Source: Anaerolineae bacterium (GTDB lineage Bacteria > Chloroflexota > Anaerolineae > Aggregatilineales > Phototrophicaceae). Taken from it: 39,702 nt of DNA. Numbering within the stretch: the first letter of the stretch is position 1; each line of letters opens with the position of its first letter. The stretch spans positions 1 through 39,702 of the forward strand of contig JAAXID010000156.1 of assembly GCA_012270545.1 (NCBI GenBank), in the 5' to 3' direction. A program made the translations under genes and the position numbers. Below, one piece after another: positions 1-9,156 of the stretch. Below the pieces are notes generated by a model that was given only the letters and a program-made list of their open reading frames with translations, did no database searches and was not told the DNA's origin.

Positions 1-7
1 CCCTTCC

Positions 8-1317
8 CTAGCTCGCTGGGATGCTCTGATCTTGCCCCGCCTCGGTCGGTGTGTAGAAGTCGATCAGGTTACGCAGCCAAGTGTCGGGCGCTGTCTCAAA
101 GGCAAGCGGCGCGCGTGTAGCGGCGGCCTGCTCCGGAGCGGCATCCAGGTCGATAGCCTTTGACGAGACGATCTGCGGCCGCGGCTTGAGCAGCGCACGC
201 CAATCTATGTTCAGCCACTCAGCGACCTGCCAACTGTGGATTTTGCCGCAAGTGAAGCACTTATAGAACCCGTCTCTGCTCCAGCCGGCGCTCGCTTCTT
301 TGTCCTCGTGCTGTGGATTAAGACAGTGGAAATTCTTCTTGGTGTATCCGCTGGATTTGAAATCTGAGGCGATAAGACCTAGCTTATTGGTGATAGCTTC
401 GTTGACGGCATCCCAGCTCCCCTCGTTGCTGTCTAGCGAAGCGAGCGGTTTTGCTGCCGGCTTGCGCTTCAGGCGCGGTTGAAAGCGGGGCGGCGCCTCC
501 AGGGCGGCGCGGACCAGCTCGGGATGCGTCGAGTAGAGGCATAGCAGGTCATTGGCGTCGCCCTTCTCGGGGATGCCCGCTCCTGCGACCCGGCGATACT
601 CGCCCTCGCCTTTCCATTCTGATCGATGCAGCAATGTCCTCAGATTGGAGGTGCCAATGTCGCCCGCTTGATCGTTGTCCGCCAGGTAGACGAATCCCCC
701 GACGCCGAGCTCAGTAAAGATCTTTGCGATGTCCTTGGGGATATTGCGGACGCCGTAGATGCCAATGACATTTTGGATGCCCAGGCGATGCAGCGACCAG
801 ACATCGAATTCGCCTTCGACGATGGTGACCTACCCGCCGGCGCGGGCGATCTCGCGCTTCAGGTCATCCAGCGTGCCGACATAGTAGAAGGGCTCGTCCG
901 TCTTTTTCCCGCCGTATTGCCATCTGAGCTTGGCTTGCTTTTTGCCCTTTACACTGCCTGACTTGAGCAGGCGCCCGGGCTGCTGTCGCGCCGTCTTGTG
1001 CACCAGACCAGCACATCCTGCCCGCTCCAATCCTCATGTTCCACCCGGGCATCGGCGGCGATGGCCGGTTCGAGGATGTGGCGTTGTGAGAGATATGCCG
1101 ACCATTCCGGATGGTCCTGGATTCTGCGCTTCGGCCTCCCTTTGTATCGCCTGTTATGCGGTCGGGCGCCTGCGTCTGGAATCTGAGGGGCATGGCCATT
1201 GCCGCTCTCAAGGGCGCTTGAAGGCGAAGGCTCGGTGTCGTGACCAGGCGTATCTGGTTTGGGCAAATTCAGGGCGTTGTCACGCGCCGAATCTGATTGA
1301 GATTTTGAGGCTGTCAT
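8..1317 (-). pseudogene. Toprim/CHC2-zinc-finger primase-like protein, broken
   Basis: Three reading-frame pieces make one protein of about 435 residues. The N-terminal piece (1317 to about 1000) is basic and low-complexity. A one-base loss near 1000 moves the frame to the piece ending at 832. An in-frame TAG at 830-832 then interrupts the chain directly before a Toprim domain, which shows the acidic motif VEGEFD and the DxD motif LADNDQAG. After the Toprim comes a CHC2-type zinc finger with the ligand pattern C-x4-H, then C-x2-C in YKCFTCGK. Such proteins normally make or process primers for plasmid or phage replication. The usual order is zinc finger first, Toprim second; here it is reversed. 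With one frameshift and one nonsense codon it is probably inactive. It may be a replication gene of an integrated element. The call of both domains is firm; the host element is unknown. Confidence 0.72.
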
Positions 1318-1574
1318 GGTAGGTTATCTATGCCTTGCTTGACTTGCATAAAGGCGTGTGTGGTTGGGTGTAGGCAATAAACTACCGTCTGCTCAGGGCG
1401 GTTGTTTGCCTTTAGGGCGGCGGTTTCGCGGATGCCAGCTCGTTCAACGTGTGCTGGCCATCTCCGATTGGCTGATAGCTGCGCGTCCGTCTTGGAGCGA
1501 TGTCCCTGGCGCGCAGAGGGGCGCTAGCGTAGGGCGCAGACGCTTCCGGGGCGCAGCTTGCGGGAGGCGGTAGA

Positions 1575-2423
1575 TGTAACGTATCAGGTTATCATGGTGT
1601 GATATCGAACTGCCAAGAGATACAAAATAGTCAATAGAGCATAGCCAAGCTGGCCAAGCGCTATGGCATCAACCCCAAGACCGTCGCCAAGTGGAAGAAG
1701 CGCGATTCGGTCAAAGACCAGCCGATGGGACCCAAACAGAGGCGATCTACTGTCTTGTCTGAGCAAGAAGAAGCCATGATCGTGGCCTTTCGGACAAAGA
1801 CTTTGCTGCCGCTTGATGACTGCCTTTATGCCCTGCAAGAGACGATACCTCATTTGACCCGATCCAGCTTGCACCGCTGTTTCAAACGGCATGGCATCAA
1901 CCGCCTGCCGCAAGCGGAAAGCAAGCCGGCCAAGAAGCGCTTCAAAGCCTATCCCATCGGCTACTTTCACCTGGACATCTGCCACCTGCGCAGCGCTGAA
2001 GGCAAACTCTATCTCTTCGTCGCCATTGACCGCACATCCAAGTTTGTCTTTGCCGAGTTGCTCGAAAGCTCGAAGCGCGAGTTCGCTTGCGCTTTCCTTC
2101 AGCGGCTGACCAAGCCCTACCATCCATGGACGAATGGCCAAGTTGAACGGATGCATCGCAGCATCAAAGAGCAGACCGTGTATCGCTACTTCTACCAAAC
2201 GCACTCGCAGCTGCGTCAGCACCTTGAAGCCTTCATACAGGCCTACAACTTTGCCAAACGGCTCAAGGCGCTGCAGGGGCGAAGTCCCTACGAGTTCATC
2301 TGCGACCGCTGGCGCGATAACCCGGACATCTTTCACCAACATCCACACCACCTCACTGCGAGACTCTACAAAGTCAATTGCCAGTGGCAAAGAGGCGATT
2401 AATTTATTCAGATGAATTGTACA
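1575..2423 (+). mobile_element. IS481-family insertion sequence, defective copy 1
   Basis: The left end TGTAACGTATCAGG also occurs as the outer end of the second copy (29243 reading down), which fixes the boundary. The right end is placed at 2423, where TGTACAATTCA read on the minus strand gives an imperfect inverted match to the left end. Compared with copy 2, this copy lacks 62 nt just after CGAACTGCC, a stretch that carries the ribosome-binding site and the transposase start; the join lies at a GCCAA shared by both edges. I see no target duplication. The right boundary is less certain than the left. Confidence 0.75.
1638..2402 (+). pseudogene. IS481-family DDE transposase, start lost and core deleted
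   Basis: The frame opens with a helix-turn-helix segment (SIAKLAKRYGINPKTVAKW), continues through LPLDDCLYALQ and the integrase core, and ends near the typical C-terminus. The first catalytic aspartate is present (FHLDICHLR) and so is the final part PWTNGQVERM with the catalytic glutamate. The block between ACAFLQ and RLTKPYHPW, which in the family carries the second aspartate in a TDNG-type motif, is missing. The frame has no start codon because of the 62-nt deletion, and a TAG at 1635-1637 replaces the GAG found in copy 2. The protein cannot be an active transposase. The long minus-strand ORF over it (1584-2486) is its antisense shadow. Confidence 0.85.
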
Positions 2424-2609
2424 TTCATAGAAGTCTGGCTGGGCGCTGGAGCGCAAGCTGCTGCAATCGGCTGCGGTTATGTGCATGTGGGGCGTGTTCT
2501 GGAATCCGCGCCGATATTGGGCTCAACCCACAGCAACGAGAATGCCTTCGGCGTAGGTATCGAACACACGCCGTCCGGTCCAATTGGTTTCATCGTGAAG
2601 GATCTATGA
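2424..2609 (+). pseudogene. possible remnant of an unknown gene cut by the IS right end
   Basis: An open frame runs out of the IS right end and stops at 2607-2609. It reads like protein (for example GAGAQAAAIGCGYVHVGR, then SNENAFGVGIEHTPSGP) but has no start of its own outside the IS, and I do not recognise the family. It could be the 3' part of a gene interrupted by the insertion, or chance. The stretch from 2610 to 2680 shows no terminator for the GH116 gene that ends at 2681. Confidence 0.22.
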
Positions 2610-2633
2610 AAGAGTGCAACCCAATGATTCACG

Positions 2634-2656
2634 AAAGCCCCTTCTGTGAAACAAAC
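2634..2656 (+). repeat. imperfect direct repeat, left copy
   Basis: AAAGCCCCTTCTGTGAAACAAAC. A near match (GAAGCCCCCCTTCTGTGAAGCAAAC) lies at 10338-10362 in the same orientation; they differ by two extra C and one or two substitutions. The two copies bracket the complete sugar operon, and the right copy is about 75 nt before a tyrosine recombinase pseudogene. Confidence 0.45.
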
Positions 2657-2680
2657 GCTGCATGTATAGAAACTGAGGCC

Positions 2681-4744
2681 TTACGTTGAAGTCATCTCTC
2701 GAATGAGCTCGCTCTGCATAAACTCAGCGATGCTCTGGTTGGCGCAAGCCATCGGCAAGGCCCAGATGACCATATTTGAGTAATAGTCTTCGCCCCAGAC
2801 CGGCAACCCGGTATCCGCGTCAATCAGGCAGTGTTGCTTCCATGGCGTGCGAGATGTCAGCGCGACCGCCTCGTAAATCCGTCGAGCGATCTCCAGCCCA
2901 GTTTCACGCTGACCGTGATAGATGAAATTCATCGCAGCGCATAGGTTCTCGCCGACGAAAACCTGCGTTGAGTGATCGTTGTTGGGCAGGATATCGACAA
3001 CCTGGTCGGCATCCGAATCCGGTTTTGAGATGTAACGCGACCCATCAGGATTGACGCCGTTCACTAGACCGTGCCTGGTGGCGCCCATGTTGAGTCGCTT
3101 GACGGCGCCAAGGGCAGACTGGACTTGCTCCGCCGGCAGTATGTCGGCGATACCGGTGATCTTGACACACCATTGCGCCATGAGCTGATTGCCCAGCGAG
3201 ACATCACAATCCGGTCCCTCGCCACTGGTGTTGGCCGGGTCTTGCCAAAGGCGGTAGTATTCGCTATTCCACAGCTTGTCTTGATATGCGGCTTTGCCGC
3301 GTTTCAACCAGTCTACGCACTCTATGGCAAATTCATCATCATCCATCTCTTTCGCCATGGCTTCGCCACAGGAGAGCGTCGCCAGCCAAGTGCCCGCCAC
3401 ATAAGCGGACGTGCCCCACCAGGGCCAGATGTCATAGAACTGGTTGGCGGGCCACAGTTCGGTCGGCTGCACATGCGCCTGGTCATTGACCAAGCCATCG
3501 CCATCGTCGTCCAGTGAATGCTGGTAGCGTATCGCTCGCTTGGCGGAATCGTAAAAGTGCGCCAGCAGATCGCGGTCACCTGTGCGCAGGTAAAGTCGAT
3601 AGATCATCTGGGCGTATTGGCCGGAGTTCAGCGGATGCTGGCAATGATAGCGCGGGTCGCGCATGGAGGACTCCATACCATAGGAGAAGGGAATCTCGCC
3701 ATCGAGTATCTGGAAGTGCCTGAATGCTTCCAGCGAGGTCCTCTCCAGTTCGGGGTAGAAGAACAAGGCGGGCATGTGTCCGTGCATGCGGCAGACCATC
3801 GTCTCGGTGATGGGGCAGCCGGTGTGGCTTTCGTTGTGGGTAAACCAGCCGGTATCATCCCACCACTCGTCCACCCGCGTTTTGGCGATCCAGACGGTAT
3901 TCTTGGACAGGCTGTAGAGGCCCTGCACCAGCGCGTCGCGCAGCCAATTGGGAAGGTCCGAGGCGTAGATTGCCTTCTGCCAGGCCAATATGCGCGCCAG
4001 CAACGAATCAAAGCGCCTCAGCGCATCGTCGGCGACGGCGGCTGCATCCTCGTAGCGCGCGGCGTACTGGTGAACATGTAGTTCACGGCCGCTGTCGCGC
4101 CAATAGGGCGCATGCCAGGCGAAGACGAAGCGGACGCGGCTGGATCCATTGGCTTCGAGTGTTTGCGCGATTCTCCCTGTGAGCCCCACGTCATCATTGG
4201 CGACACAGATGTTCTCGCCTGCCAAAGACACATCGTAGGTTGAGCCACTTGGCGCCTTTGGTGGTTCGACGATGAGTTCTAGATCCACCGCTTCGGCGCG
4301 GCTGCTGCGAATCTCAATATCGAAGAGAGCCGCCGGGATATTGCTGTCGGCGCTGTCGCCGAGGATCAAGGGCGCGAAGGCACGTATACCTAATTCCAGC
4401 CCACTTGACTGAAATCGACAGACCATGTCGGCGACCGGATGATGTCCCCAGTAGGCGATATCTGCCGTGGACAAGGGCAAACTCTCCCCGCCGGATATTT
4501 TAACGGTCAGCCAATCATTGAAGTCAGCGCGCGGCGGCACGATGTCGTTGAATATCGAACAGTGGCCGATCAGGCCGGAACCTTCAAGTGTGAAGTATCC
4601 GGTCCCGAGCCCTCCAAGGGGAATACCACCATCCAGCCGGTGACCGTCGTAGACGCAGCCGGGCACAGGATCAGTGAAGCCGTCGGCTTGAATCTCCCTC
4701 CACTGATTCTTAGGCAGGTCGGCACTAAAGGGGAAAACGGCCAT
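2681..4744 (-). CDS. GH116-family glycoside hydrolase (glucosylceramidase/beta-glucosidase-like)
   Basis: The 687-residue product carries the N-terminal GGIPLGGLGTGYF motif (residues about 39-51) of GBA2-type enzymes and the (alpha/alpha)6 catalytic domain in the C-terminal half, with NESHTGCPITE and YDIWPWWGTSAYVAGTW, regions where this family places its catalytic acids. Family members hydrolyse beta-glucosides, beta-xylosides or glucosylceramide. There is no signal peptide, so it should act in the cytoplasm on imported oligosaccharides or glycosides. AGGAG eight bases before the ATG supports the start. It is the last gene of the sugar operon, 43 nt after the MalG-type permease. Its length suits a compact bacterial member. 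The exact substrate cannot be read from sequence. Confidence 0.85.
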   Translation of the reverse strand: MAVFPFSADLPKNQWREIQADGFTDPVPGCVYDGHRLDGGIPLGGLGTGYFTLEGSGLIGHCSIFNDIVPPRADFNDWLTVKISGGESLPLSTADIAYWGHHPVADMVCRFQSSGLELGIRAFAPLILGDSADSNIPAALFDIEIRSSRAEAVDLELIVEPPKAPSGSTYDVSLAGENICVANDDVGLTGRIAQTLEANGSSRVRFVFAWHAPYWRDSGRELHVHQYAARYEDAAAVADDALRRFDSLLARILAWQKAIYASDLPNWLRDALVQGLYSLSKNTVWIAKTRVDEWWDDTGWFTHNESHTGCPITETMVCRMHGHMPALFFYPELERTSLEAFRHFQILDGEIPFSYGMESSMRDPRYHCQHPLNSGQYAQMIYRLYLRTGDRDLLAHFYDSAKRAIRYQHSLDDDGDGLVNDQAHVQPTELWPANQFYDIWPWWGTSAYVAGTWLATLSCGEAMAKEMDDDEFAIECVDWLKRGKAAYQDKLWNSEYYRLWQDPANTSGEGPDCDVSLGNQLMAQWCVKITGIADILPAEQVQSALGAVKRLNMGATRHGLVNGVNPDGSRYISKPDSDADQVVDILPNNDHSTQVFVGENLCAAMNFIYHGQRETGLEIARRIYEAVALTSRTPWKQHCLIDADTGLPVWGEDYYSNMVIWALPMACANQSIAEFMQSELIREMTST

Positions 4745-4787
4745 GTTTGATTCTCCTGAATTAAAGCGGATGCCGGTAGATGGCGAC

Positions 4788-5612
4788 TCAGATGCTCAAG
4801 CCGCCTGACAAACCGTCCATAAAGCGTCTGGATGTGAAGGCGAAGATTATGATCAGCGGCAGCGAGGCGATGACGTAGCTGGCGAAGGTGACACCATAGT
4901 CAGTGCTGTATCGACCGGCAAAAGATAGCACGCCGATAGAGACCGGTAATCGTTCACTATCAAAGATTGCAACCAGTGGCCAGATGATGTCGTTCCAACT
5001 GAAAAGCAAATCCAATATCGCCAGTGTGCTGAAAGCCGGTATGGCCAGCGGCACGGCGATACGAGTCAGGAGCGTGAATTCGTTGGCGCCATCCAGCCGC
5101 GCCGCCTCAAAATACTCCTGTGGCAGCGTCTCGAAGAATGTTCGCATCAGGAAGGTGCCGAAGACGATTTCAACCGATACCCAGGGCAGCACGACGCCCT
5201 GCAGGGTATCGTCCCAATCCAGAGTGATGATGACGCTGAACATGGGGATGACGAGCAAGATGCCCGGAATCATGATTAGTGCCAATATGGAAATGAAGAG
5301 CAGATTCCGGCCGGGAAAGCGATAGCGGGCGAAGGCGTAACCGGCGAGTCCAGAGATGACGAGCGTCAGAATTAGCGTGGGAATGGAGTAGCTGAAGCTG
5401 TTTAAGATCGCCCTACCTATGATGGGCCAGGCGCGCACATAGTTTTCCGGATGCAAGGGCAAGGTCGGCAGCCAGAACTGCTGGAAGAACTGCGCATTGA
5501 TCTTGAATGAGTTGATGACGGTGAAGACGAAGGGCACGTAGGTTATGATGGCCAAAATCAGCAATGCTAGCATCAAGGGCCAATCGCGCCTCAAGGCGCT
5601 AGACTTCGACAT
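4788..5612 (-). CDS. Carbohydrate ABC transporter permease, MalG-type
   Basis: This 274-residue inner-membrane protein has six hydrophobic segments. Its cytoplasmic EAA loop reads YFEAARLDGANEFTLLTRIA, the contact site for the ATPase in the carbohydrate uptake-1 family. Its ATG lies inside the last codons of the preceding MalF-type gene (14 nt overlap), which indicates translational coupling and a heteromeric permease. No ATPase gene is present in the operon, so a shared MsmK/MalK-type ATPase encoded elsewhere must power it; this is usual for such operons. Confidence 0.92.
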   Translation of the reverse strand: MSKSSALRRDWPLMLALLILAIITYVPFVFTVINSFKINAQFFQQFWLPTLPLHPENYVRAWPIIGRAILNSFSYSIPTLILTLVISGLAGYAFARYRFPGRNLLFISILALIMIPGILLVIPMFSVIITLDWDDTLQGVVLPWVSVEIVFGTFLMRTFFETLPQEYFEAARLDGANEFTLLTRIAVPLAIPAFSTLAILDLLFSWNDIIWPLVAIFDSERLPVSIGVLSFAGRYSTDYGVTFASYVIASLPLIIIFAFTSRRFMDGLSGGLSI

Positions 5613-6549
5613 CGTATGCCCTCCGATAGCGCATTCTCAGGATAAAGATGCTGAGCGTCAGTGTCATGAGCATCAGCACGGCGCCGATGGCCGACGCGTA
5701 CCCATGCTTGCCATAAGTGAAGCCCTGAATATAAAGATAGTAGGCCGGAGACATGGTGGTGTTGATGGGACCGCCCTGTGTCATCACGAGCATGGGCGCG
5801 AATTCCTGCATGCCCTGGTTCAGGCTCAGAATCAGAATCAGCGCCAGCGGACCGCGAATCGCCGGCAGATCGATGGCGAAGACGCGGCGCAGGCGGCTGC
5901 AGCCGTCGATCAGCGCGGCATCGTTGACTTCGCTTGACAGGTTTTGCAGCGCGGCGAGGATAATCAAGAAGCCGAAGCCGGCCACAGCTGGGAAGCCGAT
6001 GAAGATCAGCGCCGGCAGGGCGGTATCAGGACGCCCCAACCAAGGGTAGGGCCGCGCCATCGCGCCGATGCCGGTCAAGAATTCATTGAGCATGCCCTGG
6101 CGCCCGGCGTAAACCTGCTGCCAAACCAGCAAATTGACCGTGATCGGAATGACCATCGGGATGGTGAAGACCATGCGCCAGATATTGCGCCAGCGGTCGC
6201 TCGTCAGGTTATAGACCAGTTCCGCGCCCACAAAAGCCATGACCAGCACCAGCGCGGTACGCCCGACCATGTACTTCAAGATATTGCCCAAGGACTTTAT
6301 GAAAATCGGATCGTCGAAGAGGGCTCGATAATTCTGTAAGCCGATGAATTCGCCGGGCTCGGGGATATTCCAATAGGTGAAGGAGTGAAAAATCGCGGAA
6401 ACAGCCGGTATGTAGCGGAACGAGAGCAGCAGAAGCAGCGCGGGAATCAAAAACAGGATGGGTACATAAATCGGCACGAAACCGCTGCTCAGCTTCCAGC
6501 GGCTGGAGTCGCTTTTTGCGCTAGCTGTCGGCTGTGATTTCTGAGTCAA
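5599..6549 (-). CDS. Carbohydrate ABC transporter permease, MalF-type
   Basis: The 316-residue protein has a hydrophilic N-terminal tail (about 25 residues) followed by six membrane segments. Its EAA-type loop, VNDAALIDGCSRLRRVFAI, lies near residues 215-235. It pairs with the overlapping MalG-type permease to form the channel of a sugar importer. The start is a TTG at 6549 preceded by AAGGA at normal spacing. It lies 97 nt downstream of the binding-protein gene, the usual order of binding protein, MalF, MalG. Confidence 0.92.
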   Translation of the reverse strand: MTQKSQPTASAKSDSSRWKLSSGFVPIYVPILFLIPALLLLLSFRYIPAVSAIFHSFTYWNIPEPGEFIGLQNYRALFDDPIFIKSLGNILKYMVGRTALVLVMAFVGAELVYNLTSDRWRNIWRMVFTIPMVIPITVNLLVWQQVYAGRQGMLNEFLTGIGAMARPYPWLGRPDTALPALIFIGFPAVAGFGFLIILAALQNLSSEVNDAALIDGCSRLRRVFAIDLPAIRGPLALILILSLNQGMQEFAPMLVMTQGGPINTTMSPAYYLYIQGFTYGKHGYASAIGAVLMLMTLTLSIFILRMRYRRAYDVEV

Positions 6550-6646
6550 TTGTTAGGTCCTTCGAGGTGTGAACCGGGGCCAGAAAGCCCGACCCCCGGT
6601 ACACGGATGCTAAGCGCTCAAGCGCATCCTTCCTCTTCAAACGCCA

Positions 6647-8107
6647 CTACGGGCACCAATCGTATCCCACCTGTTCGCAAAGGGCGGCGGCGCCGCTCTC
6701 CCAGGATTCCTGCAGCAGCGCTTTGGTCTCTTCTTCATCGGTCGCGCCCAGGAAGTAGCCTTGCATGATCTGCGTCCAGTTGTCGCCGTGCTCAAGGGTC
6801 AGCCGCGCGGAGGGATCGCCGAACAAGCGGTCTTGCAAGGAGGCCACGGTCTGGAAGTTGGCGAGAACCGGTCCGACCTCGGTGCCGGCCACTATCGGGA
6901 TAAAGCCGGCGAATTCTTTTGACAAGGGCCCGAAGTTTTGCGGCGCGGACATCCACATCAGGTAATCGACGGCGAGTTTCAAGTTGTCGCCTGCAGCCGT
7001 GGCCACCGGTATACCATATTGACCGGCCGAACTGGGTCCGCCAACGCGATAGATGGTGCCGGGCGCGCCCTCGAAGTCGTCTTCGGTGAAGGGCGGCAGG
7101 TAAGTCAAACCCCATTGGAACGAGGCCGAATTGGTGATTTCTTTGTTGTCCCAAGTCCCGCCCCAATAAATGGCGATCTGCTCGCCGAGGAACATACGCA
7201 AGACATCGCCCAAGCTGGTGATGCCGATGTAGTCGATGGGCAGGATACTGACGTATTCTTTGGAGATACGCAAGTAATCGTCCATGCGCGGATCGTGAGC
7301 GCTCAGGACGCCGTCATGGATGGCTTTGGCGTATTCCTCGGCGTTCAGCTGGCGCCAGTCCAGATCCGGCTGCATTTCGGAGTATTTGTCCATATAGAGT
7401 TCCGAATGCCGGTCCGCCCAGACAATACTCAGCCACAAGCTATCGGCCCAATACCAGGTACTCCAGCCGGTGCCGGGCATGAAGGAACCAACGGCTCCCA
7501 CGCCGAGCGTATCCTGGATGGTGTGCATATCGGCGATAAATTCGCCCCAATTGGCCCAATCCGGTTCTACGCCGGCTTCTTCGAACATGGCGACATTGTA
7601 ATACAAGGCGGTTTCCACCCAGTCCAGCGAGGTCTGATACCAATGCCCATCGGGCGCGCGGGTCGTATTCATTGCGTTTGGCGCGAAGGAATCAGCCCAA
7701 CGTTCGTGGCCCGGGATGCCTTCGGCGATATAGGGGTTCGGCATTTCAAAGTATTCGTCCAGTGCCGTCCACCAGGTATCCATAACGCGATTGCGGTTGA
7801 ACCATTGATCCCACACGATATCGGGCGCTTCGCCAGCAGCCATTCGCGAGGACAGCCAGGTAACATAATCGGAGCCGCTGGGAATATCGGGCAAGAGATT
7901 GACTGTCGCGTTGGGATGCATGTCCATGTATGCCTGCGCGACTTGCTCGGCGATCGCTGAGTGTTCCGGATGCTGCTCGGGCCGGTAATAAACCTGAAGG
8001 TGGACAACGATTTCACCAGATATATCGCTGTCTTGCGCCAGCACCGTTCCAAAGGCCGCGAAGAGAAGCGCGGCGATGAGAAGTAGTGACAGTTTCTTAG
8101 ACATCAT
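6647..8107 (-). CDS. Extracellular sugar-binding protein of ABC importer
   Basis: The product is a family-1 type solute-binding protein of 486 residues. It begins with a signal peptide (MSKKLSLLLIAALLFAAFG) ending in a likely A-Q-D cleavage site without a lipobox cysteine. Many Trp and Tyr residues (for example WSTWYWADSLWLSIVW) suit sugar stacking. The ORF track starts at a GTG (8119), but GAAAGG overlaps that codon and sits correctly for the ATG at 8107 (or 8104), so I prefer 8107. It should deliver a sugar or oligosaccharide to the two permeases downstream. The 129 nt between the SDR stop and this start hold no clear hairpin. Confidence 0.9.
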   Translation of the reverse strand: MMSKKLSLLLIAALLFAAFGTVLAQDSDISGEIVVHLQVYYRPEQHPEHSAIAEQVAQAYMDMHPNATVNLLPDIPSGSDYVTWLSSRMAAGEAPDIVWDQWFNRNRVMDTWWTALDEYFEMPNPYIAEGIPGHERWADSFAPNAMNTTRAPDGHWYQTSLDWVETALYYNVAMFEEAGVEPDWANWGEFIADMHTIQDTLGVGAVGSFMPGTGWSTWYWADSLWLSIVWADRHSELYMDKYSEMQPDLDWRQLNAEEYAKAIHDGVLSAHDPRMDDYLRISKEYVSILPIDYIGITSLGDVLRMFLGEQIAIYWGGTWDNKEITNSASFQWGLTYLPPFTEDDFEGAPGTIYRVGGPSSAGQYGIPVATAAGDNLKLAVDYLMWMSAPQNFGPLSKEFAGFIPIVAGTEVGPVLANFQTVASLQDRLFGDPSARLTLEHGDNWTQIMQGYFLGATDEEETKALLQESWESGAAALCEQVGYDWCP

Positions 8108-8248
8108 ATTGCCTTTCACAATTGTAATCAGTAGCTACGGACGAAAGATGACGCATTTCGCGTATAGGCGCACCTCCTCGGCTGTTGTCTAATCATAAAC
8201 CACCAACAGAAATCTTCTCCCCACTGCTTGGCAGGCTCAACATAATGC

Positions 8249-9067
8249 TTAGCTCTGCGGCGCTTTACCCTCCAAGGACTTGCTGGCGAAACGCTCGCGG
8301 TTGGTCAGCTGAATCGTCATGCCGCCGTCGGTGAAGATATTGGCGCCGGTCACATACGAGGATTGTTCGCTAGCCAGGAAGAGCACCACATTGCCCACTT
8401 CACGCGGGGATTGCACGCGACCCAGCGGGATATTGTCCATCCAGTGCTGCCGCGCCATTTCAGCGTCTTCGGCGGCGCCCTGGATATCGTTCCAGATCTG
8501 CGTATCGGTCAGGCCCGGGCTGACGGCGTTGACGCGAATGCCGTAGGGCGCGAATTCGATCGCCATCGAAGCCGTCATCATGCCGACGCCGCCTTTGGAC
8601 GCCGCATAGGGCGCGGCGGCCGGCAAGGTCGCCACCGTATGTACGCTGGCGATATTGATGATGTTTCCGCTGCGGCGCGCGACCATCACCTCAAGCGCAT
8701 AACGGCTGCAGAGAAAAGTGCCTTTGAGATCGACATCGACGACGCGGTCCCAGTCGGCTTCGTCCATCTCCAGGGTCGGCTTTACGAAATTGACACCGGC
8801 ATTATTGACCAGCGTGTCTATCTGTCCGTAAGCAGCAAGGGTTTCGTCGATGAGTCCTTTGCAGTCCTGCGCTTGGGAGACGTCTGTCTCGACGAACAGA
8901 CCCTTACTGTAGCGCTTTTGCAGATCGGCAGTGACGCGCTCGCCCTGCGTCACATTGATGTCGGCGACGACTATCTCGGCGCCCGCTTCGGCAAAGCACT
9001 CGGCGATGCCGGTTCCAATACCGCTGGCGGCGCCGGTGACGATGGCGACATGTCCGTTCCAGTTCAT
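8249..9067 (-). CDS. SDR-family NAD(P)-dependent dehydrogenase
   Basis: This is a classical short-chain dehydrogenase of 272 residues. It has the nucleotide-binding TGAASGIG at residues 11-18, the NNAG motif (LVNNAGVNF), the catalytic Ser region, YAASK (Tyr and Lys), and the SPG loop (NAVSPGLTDT). An acidic residue at the end of beta-2 (VVADIN) favours NAD(H). Placed between a lactonase-like gene and a sugar importer, it is likely to be an aldose 1-dehydrogenase (fucose or glucose dehydrogenase type) producing a lactone. That substrate assignment is inference; the fold and cofactor use are secure. Confidence 0.88.
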   Translation of the reverse strand: MNWNGHVAIVTGAASGIGTGIAECFAEAGAEIVVADINVTQGERVTADLQKRYSKGLFVETDVSQAQDCKGLIDETLAAYGQIDTLVNNAGVNFVKPTLEMDEADWDRVVDVDLKGTFLCSRYALEVMVARRSGNIINIASVHTVATLPAAAPYAASKGGVGMMTASMAIEFAPYGIRVNAVSPGLTDTQIWNDIQGAAEDAEMARQHWMDNIPLGRVQSPREVGNVVLFLASEQSSYVTGANIFTDGGMTIQLTNRERFASKSLEGKAPQS

Positions 9068-9156
9068 GAAGAGACCGTTCCTCCAGCAGCAGGCTTTCTT
9101 TTCGCAGTATGCCTCGCACTATAGCGCGGCGGCCTATGTATTGCAAAGCGACGCTT

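Noticed and set aside
1584-2486. 300-residue minus-strand ORF
   Set aside because: Antisense shadow of the IS481 transposase, with no family features.
6938-7960. 340-residue plus-strand ORF
   Set aside because: Shadow of the sugar-binding protein gene, whose signal peptide and family blocks are unambiguous on the minus strand.
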